NCBI GenBank assembly: GCA_024516155.1
Contig: JAJJXM010000053.1
Location: 1-64,000 of the forward strand
Length of the DNA stretch: 64,000 nt
Source: Pyronema omphalodes
Lineage: Eukaryota > Ascomycota > Pezizomycetes > Pezizales > Pyronemataceae
Direction of reading: 5' to 3'
Positions 13,201 through 23,876 of this stretch are shown in pieces; positions within the stretch are counted from its first letter, which is position 1, and the number at the start of each line of letters is the position of its first letter. The position numbers were made by a program, and so were the translations under genes. The notes beneath the pieces were generated by a model. The model had not been told where the DNA came from. It searched no databases and was given only the letters and a program-made list of their open reading frames with translations.

Positions 13201-14420
13201 TACTCGGTGTTAAGTGCATGGACAGCAGGCTGTATATATGTTGCAAGGGTTGAAGTGGTCCTGCGTCTAGAGCGGCTCTGATATGGGGCTTATTATGGGA
13301 CGGAAAGTGATAGGGGGCGTGATTTTGGAAGTTTTGTAGGCTTGGGATATGTGGAGTATGATTAGGAATGGCTTGAGAGTGATAGGACGCGGCACAAAAG
13401 GGGGGAGTTTTGTGGGCGGCTTTGGGCATACATGCGGAATCACTCGAATAGCCGCATGCTCCGTATGCACCGCCGCGAAACCTGCACCTTCCCAACCTAG
13501 TAATATCATTGTAACTTATCTTCTACATTCAGTAAAAGTTTATTTTCAAAAATTACTGTATCTCCGTTGAATCTTCCTCAGTCCACCCTCAACTCATCAC
13601 ACCATTGCATCGGCTGCCCCCCATTTCTGCCGTCCCAACCCCATTTCCTCTATCCTCCACGTCCAACACCTTGTTAAGCTGCGCCTCAAATGCATGAAAG
13701 AAACGAAAAAGATGGTACCAATGAAAACTGAAGGAAACTCCTGGAATAAACCCTAGGGTATCCGGTGGTGTGACTCGTTTTGATACCTATAATTCATACT
13801 GTAATATCCAAAACGCAAAGGTCTGGTAAAACAGTCCGGTATTTAGAGTGCATTCGACGCCAAGACATATTCGACTAACAAATTGGACAAAACACTTACG
13901 GTAAGAAAAATAGCTATTTGTTATACTGTATAATTCCTGTTATATTGTGTAATTCTAGTTATTTGGGTGATTATGGCTTGCGTTGATTGGGAGGTAAAAG
14001 GTATATAATCGAAAATCGAAGATTAAGGTGTTTGGGGAAGATACGGGTCGTAATCTGAATCAACTAATCACCAGGGGATGGAGAGGAGATGTAGATTTTA
14101 AACTGTGGCGTGGACCTTCTGTGAGAATATAAACTGCTCTTATAATATTGCTGTAGCTGCGCAAGAATGATAACTAAGTTTTGATACTGTGTTGCCGCCA
14201 TTCTGATGATCGTTGATGAGTCTCTTAACCTGAGCATACACTGCCATACAGGCCCTGGGTGTTCAATTACGACCCCCGTCGACTCTCAACACAAATCTTT
14301 CCTTCGCTCAAAACATCACATTAACCTCAGAAAATAAAAATCTAATAAGCTTCTCACTTAACAAAAAAGTTATACAGCCGAGCATCGCGCTGGTGGGGCC
14401 TCTCAGCATCATCCGATCAA

Positions 14421-14501
14421 GTCAGATGAGCGGACTCGAACCGGGGTTCGCAGACACGCTTTCCTCACCACTTCAAGTTATGCAAGCCACTACACCAGGC
14501 A
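14421..14501 (-). repeat. tRNA-like Pol III core, copy L11
   Basis: Boxes intact, with changes in the segment after the A box (agttatgcaagcc). GTATAACT subfamily. Near-copy of the L4 neighbourhood. Confidence 0.8.
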
Positions 14502-15145
14502 CACTCGGCAGTTATCTGGCTGAACAGCAGGTTGTACTTATGTAGAGCGGGTTGAACTGGGCCTGCGCTGATTAGTGCGGCTGTTTTGAGGCTTATACTG
14601 CACGGAAAATGACAGGGTGTGTCAGTTTATGCGTTTTCTAACCCCTTGATATATCAATGTAATGTGGCATGACTCCAGGGAGTGTAGAACTCGGCATGAG
14701 AAGATATGGGCGGTTGAAAGCAGCTTTGGTACATGCGCAATCACTCGCATGTTCGCATGTCCCGCCGCGCGGCAACGCCCCGCCAACTTGCAACATCACT
14801 CCAAGTCGAAGAAGTTGCCACAGTTTTCAAGGAAATGTGGCTGCAAAGCATTGATAAAGGCCTGCTGTGAGCAGATGAACTGCTGTTAAGAAGCGGCGTT
14901 GCTAGAAGGGGAATGGTAATTGACGTTGGGTACAGTGTTGATGCCATACTGATAATGAGCCTCTTATCCCCAGTATGCCGTGCTCGAGTGTTGATTACAA
15001 CCCTCTTAGACCCCAAGCTCAAATCTTTTCTTCGCTTAAAACATTATATTAATAAGGGAAATAAAAATATAATAAGCTTCTCACTCAACAAAAGTTAAAA
15101 AGCCGAGCATCGCGCTGGTAAGGCCTCTCAGCATCATCCGATCAA

Positions 15146-15226
15146 GTCAGATGAGCGGACTCGAACCGGGGTTCGCAGACACGCTTTCCTCACCACTTCA
15201 AGTTGTATAAGCCACTACACCAGGCA
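15146..15226 (-). repeat. tRNA-like Pol III core, copy L12
   Basis: Consensus core, 725 bp from L11 and the closest left-arm core to the TEA4 island. Confidence 0.8.
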
Positions 15227-15779
15227 GACTCGGCAGTTACTTGGATGGACAGCAGGCTGTATATATGTTGCAAGGGTCGAAATCGCCCTGCGCTTAGTGC
15301 GGCTCTGATTGGGCTTGTTATGGGACGGAAAATGATAGGGAGTGTGATTTTGGACATTTTGTAGACTTGGGATATGTGGATTATGATGAGAGATCACTGA
15401 AGTGCGGATATGATGCGGCAGAACAGGGTAGGCCTTTGTGAGCGGCTTTGAGTATACATGCGGAATCACTCGAACGGCCGCATGCTCCGCCGCGCCGCCC
15501 GCTGCGCAACACTTCCCTGACTTCGCAACATTACAATAACATATCTTCAATACTAGGTAAAGCAGTAATGGTATTTATATGATCATAGAATGACTGAATT
15601 GCCGTTGAGTTTTCCCCAGTCCATACTAGACTCACCACACCGTTGCTGCCGTCGCAACCCTATTTTCTCCATCTTCCACGTCCCACACCTCCCTACCCAT
15701 ACCCTTAACAAAGGAAAGACATGGAATCACGGCGCAAATGGCAACAGTTGAGAACTTATGCCATAAACCCTAGGGTACG

Positions 15780-16550
15780 CAATGATCTGACTTGTTTTTT
15801 CGTGTTCATGATTGTTTCCTCAGGTTTGCACAATGTGTCACTCTTCACTGGAAGGATTCGGATGTTGGCAGTCTCTCTGTACAATCCTGCTTTCCACGTC
15901 ATACCAGATGCTCGCCTACGACTACCTTTTATCCCTCGGTTACTATTCCCGCTATGCAAAACGTCTCGCTTCTCTATTTGATTTCCATCATACAATAAAG
16001 CCACTTGGCTCTGGACATTTTCTACGTCGTACGCCCGATGCTCTTGTTATTTCTTTCCCCTATCTTCAATCACAAGTCCGATTTTCCTTCTCCCGCCTCG
16101 TGTCTTCCGCTCCGTTGACGAAACCTTGATCCTTTCTCCTTCTCTTCTTCGTTTTTACTTCCGGAAAAGCAAATGTCTCTGAGGTGAGATTGACGTCGTC
16201 GTTGACCTTGACTGCGTTTTCCCTGTTTTTCTTCCGGTTGATAGAGATTTGGAGGCTTGTAGTTTTGTCTTCCCTGTTCTCTTTTTACGTCCCCCGAAAC
16301 GCCACCCGGCTCTCTTTTTGTTAAGAAAACGATGCTTTCATTCTACCCGGAATCATGTCTTCGCTTTTCTTATTCTTCTTCTTCAAGACTTCCTCGCCTT
16401 CCTCCTCTGCTGTCTGCGTTTTAGCCGGATGGATCGGAGCTTCTGAAATTGACGCTGCTTACAGTGTAATATAGACTTCTTTCCATCTAAACTTCTTCTG
16501 CACCGATATTTAACTCCTCCCTCATGATTACGACTGAATAACCATTGCCC
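15780..16550 (-). repeat. Long-unit module, left copy B (truncated)
   Basis: Related to the start of the 5818-8300 module: it has the AGCCACTTGGCT stem at 15999-16010 and the segment matching CCGGATGGATCGG of 54080-54110 in reverse. It breaks off at a 25-base C-run (about 16547-16571), which marks the inner edge of the left array. Confidence 0.6.
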
Positions 16551-17135
16551 CCCCCCCCCCCCCCCCCCCCCACCCACCTCTATATCAATAACCCACCACT
16601 CTTCTTACACACTATAAGCAAACCCCAAATTACCAGGCCACTACCCTACCTTCCAGCACCGGTGTCTAAATGCCTGCAGCCTAACCAGTTACATAATCCC
16701 CTACCCTTACCCCTTGTGATTCCCCGTCCATAAGCTCCTTTTATCAGCGTTACCATCTTTAGGTGCGAGTATCCATGATCTACCTATCGGTAATGCCAAT
16801 ACCGATGCCGATGCCGATGACGATGACGATGATGACAATGATTAACTCTAAGTGATTTACCATGATTACCTAACTGATCACGTGATCCTGCGCTCAGTAG
16901 GTAACACTTTGCTTTCTTGGATACCTCAGTATGATGTTTATTCACACCCGGATATCGATATCAGTCAGAATACTATAAGCAGATATTTTAGTACGCACCT
17001 GAAATGGAATAGCGTCTGCAGAAAGTGATTTAGAGGTTTTTAGTCGCCTTTTTTTTACTATATAAGCAGGTATATTTTAGTTATTTACCTGATACGGTAT
17101 AGCGTTATCATTAAAGGCTGTGATGATGTAATTTC
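16551..17135. other. Single-copy spacer, no gene seen
   Basis: Begins with the C-run and contains short trinucleotide runs (GATGCCGAT/GACGAT around 16795-16845). I see no supported coding region, RNA gene or array repeat. Confidence 0.5.
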
Positions 17136-17139
17136 AGAC

Positions 17140-18440
17140 TAATTTAATCGTGAACTCCTCTGGCTGTCGGGCGGCAATACAAAAGCTTCGGCAATACATG
17201 GCGGGATGGTAAAACCGGCAACCGTGGCAACCGGAACAGATTCGATGGGAAACATATAAGACTGCTCTCCTGGCTGCCTGGGCACAGATCCCATTCGCCT
17301 TTCCAATCCCGAACCACTTCGCACCTTTGATACAATTCATGATGCAATTCAGCTGTTAATGGTTGGCCGGATAAAATATACGGACACCTGTGACCTTTGC
17401 CGCATGCTGCAGATACAGTCGACGAGACGCTAACAGATGAAGTTAAGCAACTGCGGTTTTATTGAGGAGAATCTTGACACACTGTGTGAGGAGATATATA
17501 AAGCGGATTTGAATAGGCTCAAGGCAGAAAAACAGTGGAAGGAAGCAGAGAACGTTTTGAAGCCTCCCAAGGAGGATTTTCCATTACTGAGACTGAGCTT
17601 CAGAAACATCACGAGGATATCAAAAAATGACTCGGAAAGAATGAGAACAGGCTGAGGAGCACTGATCGAATCTTAGAATGTGAATAAAGTCTTTCTGAAT
17701 GAACATGAAAGTTAATGCTGCACAGTGCGAAAAATAAAAAATAAAAAAAATAAAAAAAACATGAAACACAGACACATATGTACATATAAATGGCGGAAGG
17801 ATTGGCAAAGTGAGAAAGATGAACTGTGATGTAAAAGCTGAAGAAGAAATAATACGAGTGAAAAGACAGAGAGGAAGAAGGGCAGAAAGGGAGTAGAAAC
17901 AATGTGGTAACGTTGAAGGCAGAGGCCAGGTGAGAAGTGGAAGAACAGTTCAGTGAGGAGAGAGGAGACAGGCGAGTTCAGAGAGGCCAGTGGAAAAAGA
18001 GCAAACAGGGCTCCAAATGTACAGACGAGAAGCAAAACCAGCATAAAGAATAAGGGTGACAACAGGCCCAAGATATCATGTACGCTCTGGGACGATTCCC
18101 AGCGAAATCCTGGGGTAAATGTTAGAGCCTCCGATATATATCAAGACTGTACGATACGTCATAATATTGAGTTTGGCAAGGCCCAAGAAATTGAAATCGA
18201 ATCAAAAAACTGGTGATTGTGTAGAAACCTCTCAATACAGAAGTGGCTGGTCAAGAATTCGAGAGTTATTGTCCTGAAGTTACAACCCATGATATATTGT
18301 AGAGGTGAAATTACTCGACAAATCCTCCAATCGGCAAGAAAATATCTTCTGCTTGCCCCAATGAACTTTGTGTTCCAGCACATATCTGTGAAGGGTCAGG
18401 CAGGGGAAACATGTCAGAATATTGCTGTCACAGGATAACA
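17140..18440 (+). pseudogene. Possible decayed gene of unknown function
   Basis: Short plus-strand frames here look more like protein than the array ORFs do. One around 17180-17430 reads through RLSNPEPLRTFDTIHDAIQL, interrupted by stops. At 17437-17655 a 72-codon frame is rich in Glu, Lys and Leu (EEIYKADLNRLKAEKQWKEA), suggesting a coiled-coil helix. The helix-like sequence appears to continue in another frame after the AAGCCTCCCAAGGAGG region, then meets several stops. A 73-codon frame follows at 18217-18438. I recognise no family. The alternative is chance open frames in unselected DNA. Confidence 0.25.
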
Positions 18441-18556
18441 TTAACTGCAGCACTAGGAATATTGTTTATCCCAGGCTGCTCTTGCGGGAATCATAGGCGA
18501 GTTTCATATTCTTAAGATCACATCATATATATAGTCGAAACCCGTCACATTATATG

Positions 18557-18602
18557 TTCGTGCCTAAAGATGGTGGCGCTAGCCACCATCTTTAGGCACG
18601 AG
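18557..18602. mobile_element. 46-bp mini fold-back element
   Basis: Two 21-bp arms surround the four bases GCTA; 20 of 21 positions pair and the outermost is T:G. The arm (CGTGCCTAAAGATGGTGGC) is the terminal inverted repeat of the 1005-bp element at 60664-61668. This is therefore that element reduced to its two termini. The right flank is TA as expected; the left flank is TG, one change from TA. Confidence 0.8.
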
Positions 18603-18760
18603 TAACCAGTTTATCAACAGTTGGAGTTGTGTACCAACGGTTCGATTTGTAGAGGCAACACAATGGACCGGCCGTAGGCCGGAACAGACCACATCCTCTC
18701 TTGTAAATACATAAATAGATAGAAGATGATCTCCAGCCAACTCAGCACCACCAGCGTTGC

Positions 18761-18832
18761 CATCACCGTCACCGTCGCTGTCACCGTCACCGTCGCTGTC
18801 ACCGTCGCTGTCACCGTTACCGTTGCCGTCGC
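18761..18832. repeat. GTCACC/GTCGCT hexamer repeat
   Basis: Imperfect hexamers in tandem. A 28-bp segment beginning ACTCAGCACCACCAGCG is present at both ends of the block (about 18740 and 18840), so the array was bracketed or copied together with its flank. Confidence 0.8.
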
Positions 18833-18839
18833 TCATGTC

Positions 18840-19742
18840 ACTCAGCACCACCAGCGTTGCCATCACCACCAGCGTTGTCGTTGCCGTTGCCGCCGCCGCC
18901 GCAGCAGCAGCATCAAACTCACCACCACCGCAGCAGTAAAAATTTCGGACCACCCCCGGCCGAAAAAATAAAAAACAGACGGTTCTTCGGTAGTATAATA
19001 TACCCCGGTGATATACCCCAGTATTATAAGTTTAATTTTTTTTTTTTTTTTAATTTCGGCGTGCCGTTCGTTTCGGAATAAAGGATCGACATGAGGCGAA
19101 GATTATGGGTTGGGTGGATTGTGATGTCTGTGCGCTTTTTTCGGGGGTTGAAAGTTTGGGTGGGAGGGGAGGGGGGGGGGGGGGGGTAAAGAAATAAATG
19201 AAAGAATGAATGAATGAATAAGTAAATATGAATATAGAAATAAATAAGGATATGGAAATATATGGTTATGGTTATATATGGTTATAGATCGGGATAAGGA
19301 TTTATCATATGTGTGTATGTGTGTGTTTGGGAAATAATATATAGAAACTTCAAAGCAAGATATACTTCTGTAAAAGCCGGCAAAGATGGGTATTGTGATA
19401 TAAATTCATATTTCTCGAGTATCTTGTATCTTGTATCTTGCATATCTTGTATCTTGGATATTCTGGAGTAACTGCAACCGTAGCTGTAACTGTAGCTGTA
19501 GCTGTGGTTTATACCAGCAGCAACAGTAGTAGTAGTAGTGGTAGTAGTAGTAGTGATATATATATTATCCAGTGCCTATAGTACATCTAGAGGGAGAATT
19601 TCATAACCGAAATAGGCTTTGTAACTCTAGTAATTGAGAGACTAGAGCTCCCTATAAGCGACCATGCTGGAGAGATGATGGGTTTTCTGTGATATATGTA
19701 GTGGGCTTGCAGGTAGGGAGGAAGCGGGAGAAAGAGAGGATG
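18840..19742. other. Single-copy DNA with simple repeats, no gene
   Basis: Contains GCC/GCA trinucleotide runs (18885-18915), a T-run near 19029-19050, a G-run at about 19165-19187, GAAT/AATA tetramers (19195-19245) and ATCTTGT and GTAGTA runs (19420-19560). No coding region is supported. Confidence 0.6.
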
Positions 19743-19868
19743 GGAGTTACATGGGGAGTTACATAGGGAGTTACATCAGGAGTTACATAGGGAGTTACAT
19801 AGGAAGTTAAATGTATAGGAATGAAGTTACATACACAGGGAGTTACATGTATAGGGAGTTAGTTACAT
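19743..19868. repeat. GGGAGTTACAT minisatellite
   Basis: About nine imperfect copies of an 11-15 bp unit containing GGGAGTTACAT; unit length varies through small insertions such as ACACAGG. Confidence 0.8.
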
Positions 19869-19946
19869 ACACAGGGAGCTAATTACATGCATCGAGAAAT
19901 GCTACATCAAGGAATGCTACCTAAAGAAATGCCACATATCTCAATT

Positions 19947-20042
19947 ACCTACCTACCTACCTACCTACCTACCTACCTACCTACCTACCTACCTACCTAC
20001 CTACCTACCTACCTACCTACCTACCCACCTACCCACCTACCT
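19947..20042. repeat. (ACCT)n microsatellite
   Basis: More than twenty near-perfect tetranucleotide copies that degrade at the right end. The resulting YLPT repeats in one frame are a by-product and not a protein. Confidence 0.95.
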
Positions 20043-20365
20043 AGATGCCAACCCACCTACCTAGATACCAACCCACCCACTAAGAAATTTCTACTATCTA
20101 GCTAGCTAGCGAACACCTTACCATAGGGAGATATCCATCCATAGCTGCCTAGCTACTCTAGCTACATACCTATATTGCCGTTCCATGAACCGTGCGTACA
20201 TGCGCACGTGCGCTTGTTTTGTTTTTTTTTATGGCAGAACTCAATAACTAGCTAGCCCCTAGCGCGGTAGCTTGGTGTATACGTCCGTATACGTCATCTC
20301 AGGCATTTCAGGGTCTGTAGATCGATACTCTAGAGTGAGTATACCTATTCTGCCTCTCAGCGTCT

Positions 20366-20433
20366 CAGGTAGTACGGGTGGTTCAGGTGGTTCAGGTAGT
20401 TCAGGTAGTTCAGGTAGTTCAGGTAGTTCGGGG
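20366..20433. repeat. GGTTCAGGTA-type trinucleotide repeat
   Basis: Runs of GGTTCAGGT/AGTTCAGGT, nine-base units repeated about seven times. Confidence 0.8.
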
Positions 20434-21268
20434 GATTCAGGGTCCACTGTAGTCTGTCTATGTAGTCTGTCTATGTAATATATACAGGGATGATGGATGA
20501 TGGATGATGGATGATTAATTAATAAGTCAGGGTCCACGACTAGCAACTGGGATGAGATTAGGTAAGATTAGATAAGATTGGATAAGGAATATTGATGGTT
20601 AGGTGAACCGTGAGATGATTAGATGCTTAGATGCTGGGCTGGAGTAAAAATTGGGGTGCGGGGTGCTTGGAGGGATTATATGCTTCGGTGCTTCTGTGCC
20701 TCTAAGTTTCTGTGCTTCTATAATTCTGTGCTTCTGTGCTTCTATGTCTGGTTTGATGGCGCTATAGATTTATGGCGCTATGGATTTATGGCGCTATGGA
20801 TCTATGAATCAATCGATCCAATTCCATGACGAGTAATATTCTAGAGATTCTAAATTTCCTGAATATCTTTTCCAAGCGTTTCTAATGTTATATCACGTTT
20901 TCACAAGTTTTTATGTATCACATATATATATCTGTCGCTGGAATATATAGCTAGATCTATCTATCTATATATCTATATATCGACATGCTAATCCTAAGCC
21001 TTAATATATACTGCACATTAACTGAAATATGTATGTATGTAATAATTAATAACTAGTAGATCCTGATATAGTAATGTAACGAAGGCTGGTTGTTGTTGTT
21101 CTAAGATTCTAAGATTCCAGGTCTCCAGGGCTCCAGGGCTCCAGGACTCCGGGGCTCCGGGGCTTTGGGACACAGGTATGTACCCTAGATATATGGCTAG
21201 CTAATTACAGTAGTCTTGGAATGTTTCTAATCAGTTCCTGATAGGCTGATCATCTTTTTTTCCACGGC

Positions 21269-21340
21269 TTGTTTGTTTGTATGTTTGTTTGTTTGTTTGT
21301 TTGTTTGTTTGTTTGTATGTTTGTTTGTATGTAGGTATGT
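21269..21340. repeat. (GTTT)n microsatellite
   Basis: Tandem GTTT with occasional GTAT variants. Confidence 0.9.
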
Positions 21341-21808
21341 ATCAAGAGAGGTTGGGCTTGTCTTATATATAATCCAGTCCATAACGCCTACACCATCATC
21401 TGATCACGGTGAAAATTCCCTTTATTCCTTTGCCCTTTACTCTTTACCCTTTATTCCTTTACTCTTTACCCTAAGCTTGACCGATAACATAAGCTTGACG
21501 GTGACATAAGCTTGACGGTGACATAAACCTACACTCAAGAAACACAGTAGGGACGTATGCTGGGTGATATGTATGGTGCGTGCTATATATGTAGATTCTT
21601 GGATGTAGATTCCTGTGATGTGGATTGCTGTATTCTTGGATTATGCAGACATACCGGGGATAAAAGCTATGTCATGTGGGTATGTGTATGGATGTTAAGT
21701 TACCAGCTGGATGGCATAGCGTGGGATGGGATATGAGTAACTTAATACTACATATGAGCCATGAACCATAAGCCATGAGCATGGATAAAGATATAGATAT
21801 AGATATAA

Positions 21809-21856
21809 GTTACCGGCTCGATGGGTTACTGGCTTGATGGGTTACTGGCTTGATGG
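21809..21856. repeat. Three 16-bp tandem copies
   Basis: GTTACTGGCTTGATGG occurs twice exactly and once as GTTACCGGCTCGATGG. Confidence 0.9.
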
Positions 21857-23259
21857 GTTATGCTATGGGATATGGGTAACTAACGCTATCGATATCTACG
21901 AGCTATGGCGGCATATCTGCCATATCTGCCATATCTGCCGCGTTTCCAAGGTATGGTGGTACAATAGTATCCTGATATATTTAGGACGGCGGCAAGACCG
22001 TAAGCGAGCTGCGAGCATAATACAGTAAATACCGGTGTCGGCGCGGTGTCGGCGCGGTGAGATGTGATGTGGGATGTGATGTGGGATGTGATGTGGGATG
22101 TGAGGTAAGCGATGGATATTTCTTTCCTTCTTTCCTTCTTTCCTTCTGCTTGATCAGTTGATATTATTTGTTCGATTTATTCGGGTTGGTGGAAAATATA
22201 TGTTTCGATTCAGGATATTTTTTTTTGTCTTGGTTTATAATACATGCATTGGAGATGTTGATTTTTAGGCATTGAGGTTGAGGACTGGGGCTTTGGATTT
22301 CGCCTTACATTACATAGTTCCAGACTTTCGGAGGCTTTCGCGGGCTTTCGCGGGCAAAGACACAGCAACATCAACATCAACATCAACATCGCATCACCTG
22401 GCCTATATAGTTAGTTAGTTTATCAGTGGCGAACCCTGAACCGAAACCGAAAAAAGTGCATTTGTATTTGTTGCATTCGTGCATTTGCATAACTTTCCGG
22501 TGGCATAAACGGCAACGGGATACGATAGTGGTGGGTCAAGACTTTTAAGCATAGCAGCCTATCTATTCATATCGTCTTTCGTCTTTCGATTCGTCATAAA
22601 CTGTAAACGAATCCCTACATATGTAGACTATAGGCTCTCTTAGTCGGCGCCTATGTGCGTTTGGTGGCGGAATTTAGTGTTGTGATCTTCGACGCCTCAA
22701 TTCTCTAACTCTTTATCTCTCTAACTGTACATACCAACGGTCGCAGGTATCTTGTTGCTTTGTAGACGGAGGATTATTTTTGTATTCCGAGCGTTTTACC
22801 GGGCTTTGCAAGGCGATAACTGCGACGAGGAAAAATATCTAAATTGTAATCCACGGGTTCATTAGCTACCTACCTAGCTACATAGCATAGCCGTAAAGTT
22901 AGCAATTAATCTTGTATCAAATTGAACTTAACCAGGCCGGTAGGGAGATGGTCGATGGTCGGAATTATAAACACACTTATAAAGCCGATTACAGACAGTA
23001 GTGCTTGTATATAGCAGCAAATACCAAGCTTGCATCTCAGACGAGAACGCCCGTTCGCTCTGTCTTGCTGGTCTTACTGGTCTTACTTCACTCCGCAGAC
23101 TCGCAGTCTTGCCGCTCGCCGCTGCGTTGGCGCACAGTGACGACGCTGCGACGTGGGGAACTGATCTGATGTCAAAGTGTTCGTTAGGGGAGTATGAGAC
23201 AAGAACTGGGGTTGGTTTGGGGGGGCAGCGCAGACACCGGGGAGAGCGTGGATGAATGA

Positions 23260-23876
23260 GGCGAGGCGATCACAAACGGGGATTGTAAACGAGAGGGAAA
23301 GAGAGGAGGATCAGATTTCCAAAAATTCCCAAGTCTTTTCCTGAATTGTTTTGTATTACTTTTTTGACTACCTTTGCATTGATTCTAACTTTACATTTCT
23401 CTTCATTTTATTTCTCGCATTTCTTTGGATTTCCTCGAATTTCATTGAATCAGAGCTCAACTTACTACTATCGCGACAAACTCCTACCACGCCTCAGCCC
23501 CAGCATCGGAATTCTGAAACAAGCGTCTTGGAACACGTCCCCGGTCATCTCGCCCTCTCTTCGCAAAGCTTCACCTTACTTTCCCGCCCTAACTCCAACT
23601 CTCGTCAGAGCGAGCCTCCGAAAACACCACGGCCCCCATAGCGACTCCGCGAACGCCGGGACGAAGCAGCCAGACGAGAAAAGAGGATCGCCCGAAGCAC
23701 ATGCGCACCGCCATTACCTTATTCCCTCCATCCTACGGGAGTTCAATCAGCCACACCAACTGCATCGCAGTTCATTCTTTCGCACCGTTTCCTTGCATCT
23801 AAAGATTCTTTCTCAACTTTTTTTTTTTCCAGCTTATTTTTTTTACAACTTTTCTGCAACAAAATAACTTCCAGCA
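23260..23876 (+). promoter_or_regulatory. Likely TEA4 promoter and 5' UTR
   Basis: The stretch before the TEA4 start is increasingly pyrimidine-rich, with T/C tracts at 23815-23850 ending in an A-rich context (CAGCAATG) at the ATG. Fungal promoters and leaders commonly look like this. ORFs of 96 and 173 codons in this stretch overlap in different frames and are low-complexity; I treat them as non-coding. I could not define the transcription start or TATA box. Confidence 0.4.

Larger units (their letters stand above)
1..16550 (-). repeat. Left array of tRNA-like-core complex repeat
   Basis: Head-to-tail units of one repeat family fill this stretch; the window opens inside a unit. Each unit carries an 81-bp tRNA-like core on the minus strand. 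Downstream of the core, in its own direction, come one or two T-runs, then an A/T-rich segment with AAGCTTATT, then a segment ending in a motif for GATGCGGGTCGTAA (plus-strand reading). Core-to-core spacings are 1284, 1491, 1293, 726, 3459, 1033, 733, 1996 (1276 without an inserted MITE), 728, 1301 and 725 bp. No reading frame is conserved across units, so the many short ORFs here are judged non-coding. The unit is either a tRNA-derived SINE-like element that became tandem, or a satellite-like repeat that captured such a core. The array stops at a C-run near 16547-16571. Confidence 0.85.
20434..22990. other. Microsatellite-rich spacer, no gene
   Basis: Many short tandem repeats follow one another: GATGGAT (about 20485-20515), a TATGGCGCTATGGATT unit (20755-20805), CCAGGGCTC (21120-21160), (GTTT)n, AAGCTTGACGGTGACAT (21480-21530), the 16-mer at 21809-21856, GATGTGATGTGG (22060-22105), TTTCCTTC (22120-22147) and CATCAA (22365-22391). 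I see no supported gene. Confidence 0.6.

Noticed and set aside
19887..20105. 72-codon ORF with YLPT repeats
   Set aside because: Direct translation of the (ACCT)n microsatellite.
23346..23867. 173-codon ORF directly upstream of TEA4
   Set aside because: Overlaps other open frames, shows no recognisable feature and lies in the T/C-rich leader; more likely promoter and 5' UTR.
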